DNA from: Acanthamoeba lenticulata
Taxonomy: Eukaryota > Discosea > Longamoebia > Acanthamoebidae
Length of the DNA stretch: 22,499 bases
NCBI GenBank assembly: GCA_002179805.1
Contig: NAVB01000215.1
Coordinates: forward strand, 1 to 22,499
Direction: 5' to 3'
The position numbers and the translations under genes were made by a program. Below are positions 19,272-22,499 of this stretch, piece by piece. Below the pieces are notes generated by a model. That model was not told the DNA's origin and ran no database searches. It saw nothing but the letters and a program-made list of their open reading frames with translations. Every line of letters begins with the position of its first letter. Position 1 is the stretch's first letter.

Positions 19272-22200
19272 ATGGAGTCTAGTAAGCCGACGCGGCCCAA
19301 GGTGGCCGCTCTCATGGCCATCTTTGCCCCTCCTGCCACCGCGTCGACTCCCAATAATCCTGGAGCATCTTCGCCTTCTGCCCCCTCGCAGCCTGTGGGC
19401 GCCCTCTCGCCTCGCACAGCCCGCGTGCTCGGGGTAACTCCTGCGGGAGATACCATCAAGTCTCCCTCCGTGTCTTCGCCCATCGCGGCGCGCTCCAAAA
19501 CCGCGGCAACCCCATCTTCACCCCCATCTTCTGCGCCGCAGGCCTCCTCTCCGTACGTCACCAAAAATATGTTTGCAATAATAACAGAAAATAGAACAAA
19601 AATGAAGCAATTCCAAAAAAGAATAATAACACAAAAACAAAACAACGACAACAGGCCAGCCGTGGGCGGCGTGAAGCGACCACCGCCGCGGCCTCCGCGC
19701 GTGCGGCGGAGCCAGAGCAGGTCAGAGGACTTTCGCGCGTGCCCACCACCGGGCTTCGTCGCCGGCGCCACCCTGGAGACCGCCAAGTTCGCGCCGGGCG
19801 GCGAGGACGCCGGTCCCGCCCGCAGCCCGAGGCCGCACCACCAACCGGGCGAGTCCCGCCGCCGCCGGCGCTACGGCAGCCGCGCTGGGCGCAGGACCGG
19901 CGTCCTGTCCGACGGCGAGGGCGAGAGCGAGCTCGACAGCGACGACTATGACTACGACGATGACGACGACGGCCATGGAAGCGACGACAACGGCGGCGGG
20001 GGAGCCGAGTCTGCCCAGGGCCGGCGCGGGAGCGAGGGCAGCGATGAAAATAACAACGACGAGCTCATCTTCAACGAGGAGGACGAGGCCATTCACGTGC
20101 ACAAGGCCTACCGCGAGAGCATGCATCTGGCCGTGTGCCCCTCTCGCATCGCGGCCTCGGCCGCGACCTCGCTGGCCGAGAGCGCCGGCCCTGCTGCCAA
20201 GCCCGACACCGGCGCCGCCAAGTCGACGCCACCGGCTGCCGCGGGCAGCGGCGAGGGCGCGGCCGTCACGGCGGCGCCCAAGGAAAAGAAAAAGAAGAGG
20301 GCGATGACGTTTGTGCAGCTGCGCACGCTGCTGACACACCACAAGGACCACCACAGCGGCGAGAAGCACGGCACGCGAGGCAAGGTGGGCTCGGAGGAGC
20401 GCGAGCGCGAGAAGGAGCGGAAGCGCGAAGAGCGCGAGCGCGAAAAGAGCGAACGCGCCGCGCGCGGCAAGACCCGCAAGGACCTGCAGGCCACCACGGC
20501 CCCGGCACGAGGTCCGGCGTCACGCACGGGCAGCAGTGGCGCCCTCCCGACCAATGGCAGCGGCAGTAGTGGCGGAGGCGGCAGTCCGTCGCCGTCGCCG
20601 TCGCACTCGCGCAACCCGTCCTCGGCCTCGACGTCGTCCTCGGCCTTGTCCGCCTCCCCGACGGGCTCCGCCTCCAACCTGACCGCGAGCGGGGAGATGC
20701 ATCCGTACAAGAACCACGCCGGCCAGACGCCGCTGCACGTGGCCATCGACACCTTTGCCGAGCGCATCGGCAAGGGCTCAAGGGACGACGAGAGCGACGA
20801 CGTGGAGACCGTCTCGGCCATCATCGACGACGCCAAGGTGCGTTAATTAAGATTATTAATTCGTTTTTAATAATTTTTATTTAATTATCATTTTATTAAT
20901 TGAATAAAATGGCGCGCGTAGGAGAGGGGCTATCTGGACGAGACCGACGGGTCTGGATGGACGGCGCTGCACTGCGCGAGCTACAAGGGCAACTGCCGCC
21001 TCATCAGCCTCCTGCTGGAGAAGGGCGCTGACCCGTGCGTGGCGACGGCCGAGGGCACCACGGCGCTCATCTACTTCCTTCGGTATGGTGGCGGCCTGCG
21101 CGAGATGGGCACCAAGGAGGACGAGGAGACAAGCGAGAGCCTCATGACCCTGCGCAAGTTCATCGAACACGGGGCCAACCTCAACGCGCAGAACAGCAAC
21201 GGCGAATGTATTTTACTCGCCACCTGCCTTCTTCTTGACTGCTCACTACTCGGCTGTGCAGGTCCCTTGCACTCGGCGGCGCAGAGCGGCAAGGCCAAGC
21301 ACGTCGAGATTCTGCTCAACGCACACCGAGGCAAGAAGGGCAAGTCCACCCAGCCCAAGGCCGTAGATCCCAACACCCTCAACAAGTACTTCTTCTTCTC
21401 CTTCATCTTCTTGAGTTGCTACGCACATGCTGACGTCAGCATGACGTCATCTCGGTGGGGACAGGTGGGGCGAGACTTGTCTCCATGTGGCGGCCAGGAT
21501 GGGCAACACGAAGGTGGTGCGTCATCTGGTGCGACACAGCGACATCGACGTGGCGATCGTTGGCCCCGAAGGCACGGCCCGCGAGGTGGCCCTCAAGTAC
21601 GGCCACAAGGGCGTCATCGAGCTCATCGGCGGGCGAGGCCGGGACGGCTACGCCGACATCCCGCTCCAGGCGCGCTTCGGCTCCGCGGCCGACCTGACCC
21701 GCATCGTGGCCTGCCAGCGCCTCGTCCGCCGATGGTGCCGCTATCGTCGCAGCTTCTACTTTGCTGGTCCGTCCACCGTCTCTACACCGCATTCTTGGCG
21801 CCAATTTTCGAATTCCATTTTGCTGACGTCAGCTCTACACGTTGGCCTCCCCCACGGCAGCCCAGAGCTGGCGAAGCCGCTACGAGTCTACGCCGCTGAA
21901 GCAGAGGTTCAGGAAGGTGCGCGAGATATGCGACAACCAGGAGCGTTACACGGAGCACCTGCGCCGCATCCACCAGTACTACTGGGTGCCCTTCCGAACC
22001 GAGAGCGAGCGGCCCGGCGGCGGGGCCATCCGCGAGGACCAGGTGCGCGACCTGTTTGGCAACCTGGACAAGATCCTCACGCTGGCCGAGGGCATGACCA
22101 CCGCCCTGCGGGAGCGCGTCAACAACCTGCCCGCCCACGCCGACCTGCCCATCGCCGAAATATTTGTACAATACGTACGTATTTTATACCTCTCTCTAAT

Positions 22201-22499
22201 TTTATTTCTTTATTAAAGTCTCATAATTTCATTTTTTATTTTTTATCCGTCTTTTCGCGATGATTGATCGGTGCTGTGCAGATCCCGGCGCTGAGCCTGT
22301 ACAGTCTTTACCTCCGCAACTACGACACGGCGATGGACACCCTGCGCGCGCTGTCCAAGCAGGACTCCTTCGCGCAGTACCTCCAGAGCCTCAACACCAG
22401 CAACGTCAGCACCGGCGAAGAGACGAGCACCAAGACCTCGTGCCTCCACCTTGAGAGCTTCCTCATCATGCCAGGTTCGTCCTTTTGTTATTACTTTTT
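19272..22499 (+). CDS. Ankyrin-repeat / IQ-like / RhoGEF (DH) protein, 3' partial
   Basis: A Rho-family guanine-nucleotide exchange factor running off the right edge. Exons 19272-19552, 19655-20837, 20922-21207, 21262-21385, 21465-21766, 21861-22174 and 22282-22474 join in phase, giving 894 residues so far. The next donor is at 22475. Residues 1-440 are disordered: Pro-rich RPPPRPP (possible SH3 ligand), an Asp-rich run, Lys-rich KEKKKKR, and Glu/Arg blocks. Ankyrin repeats follow from about 442 (NHAGQTPLHVA, GWTALHCASYKGN, CPLHSAAQSGKAKHVEILL, GETCLHVAARMGNTKVVRHL). An IQ-like helix (about 705-722, CQRLVRRWCRYRR) could bind calmodulin. The DH domain begins near 745 (ERYTEHLRRIHQYYWVPF ... 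LFGNLDKILTLAEGM ... SFLIMP), just short of the usual VQRIPRY helix. A PH domain would be expected beyond the window. Start chosen at the first in-frame ATG. Confidence 0.92.
21431..21449. promoter_or_regulatory. Paired CRE-like palindromes inside an intron
   Basis: Two copies of the octamer TGACGTCA (21431-21438 and 21442-21449) lie in the ankyrin-RhoGEF intron 21386-21464. A third copy is at 21824-21831 in a later intron of the same gene. TGACGTCA is the classic CRE recognised by bZIP (CREB/ATF) factors. Whether it acts as an enhancer, a splicing element or nothing is unknown. Confidence 0.35.

Noticed and set aside
20108..20836. 242-residue minus-strand frame opposite the RhoGEF gene
   Set aside because: Antisense to the low-complexity Ser/Arg/Glu region; composition artefact.
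1..22499. CRISPR arrays, tRNA, rRNA, riboswitches, insertion sequences, bacterial operons
   Set aside because: No spaced palindromic repeats, cloverleaf, transposase, terminal inverted repeats or Shine-Dalgarno spacing seen; the intron-rich structure is eukaryotic.

Overview
The window looks like nuclear DNA from a free-living amoebozoan protist, most like Acanthamoeba. That assignment is inference. It rests on very GC-rich coding sequence broken by many short GT-AG introns (roughly 45-130 nt), a preference for GTACG- or GTGCG-type donors, and a gene content of actin regulators, G-protein signalling and ankyrin/RhoGEF proteins typical of such amoebae. I see no bacterial operon, ribosome-binding-site pattern, CRISPR array, insertion sequence, tRNA or rRNA. 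Gene models were built by hand, joining exons by splice-site phase and domain continuity.

Layout. Left third, plus strand: a small unknown gene (183-858), a double calponin-homology (CH) / coiled-coil / C2 actin-binding protein (942-2961) with an apparent +1 frame break, and a small Ser/Pro-rich gene (3141-3633). Middle, minus strand: a complete 10-exon microsomal cytochrome P450 (6381 down to 3736), preceded by a 17-exon gene spanning almost 10 kb (16494 down to 6712). That large gene encodes about 2,843 residues: an N-terminal actin-depolymerising-factor homology (ADF-H, coactosin/cofilin-like) domain, a very long disordered Ser/Lys-rich middle with a (Lys-Asp)n tract, a tyrosine-kinase-like (TKL) kinase fold lacking the beta-3 lysine, and a C-terminal coiled coil. 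Right, minus strand: a dolichyldiphosphatase-like PAP2 phosphatase (17466 down to 16858) and an RGS-domain protein ending in a CaaX prenylation box (18929 down to 17614). Far right, plus strand and diverging from the RGS gene: an ankyrin-repeat / IQ-like / RhoGEF (DH) protein (19272 onward) that runs off the window.

Five of the eight genes have products that act at membranes or on the actin/G-protein axis: CH-C2, ADF-H-kinase, RGS-CaaX, ankyrin-RhoGEF and, as a lipid-linked membrane enzyme, PAP2. Nothing shows co-regulation beyond proximity. The most unusual item is the ADF-H-to-kinase fusion. The frame break in the CH gene, the stop-free introns of length 3n, the CG/CA-alternating introns, and repeated TGACGTCA/ACGTCAGC motifs inside introns also merit a second look.
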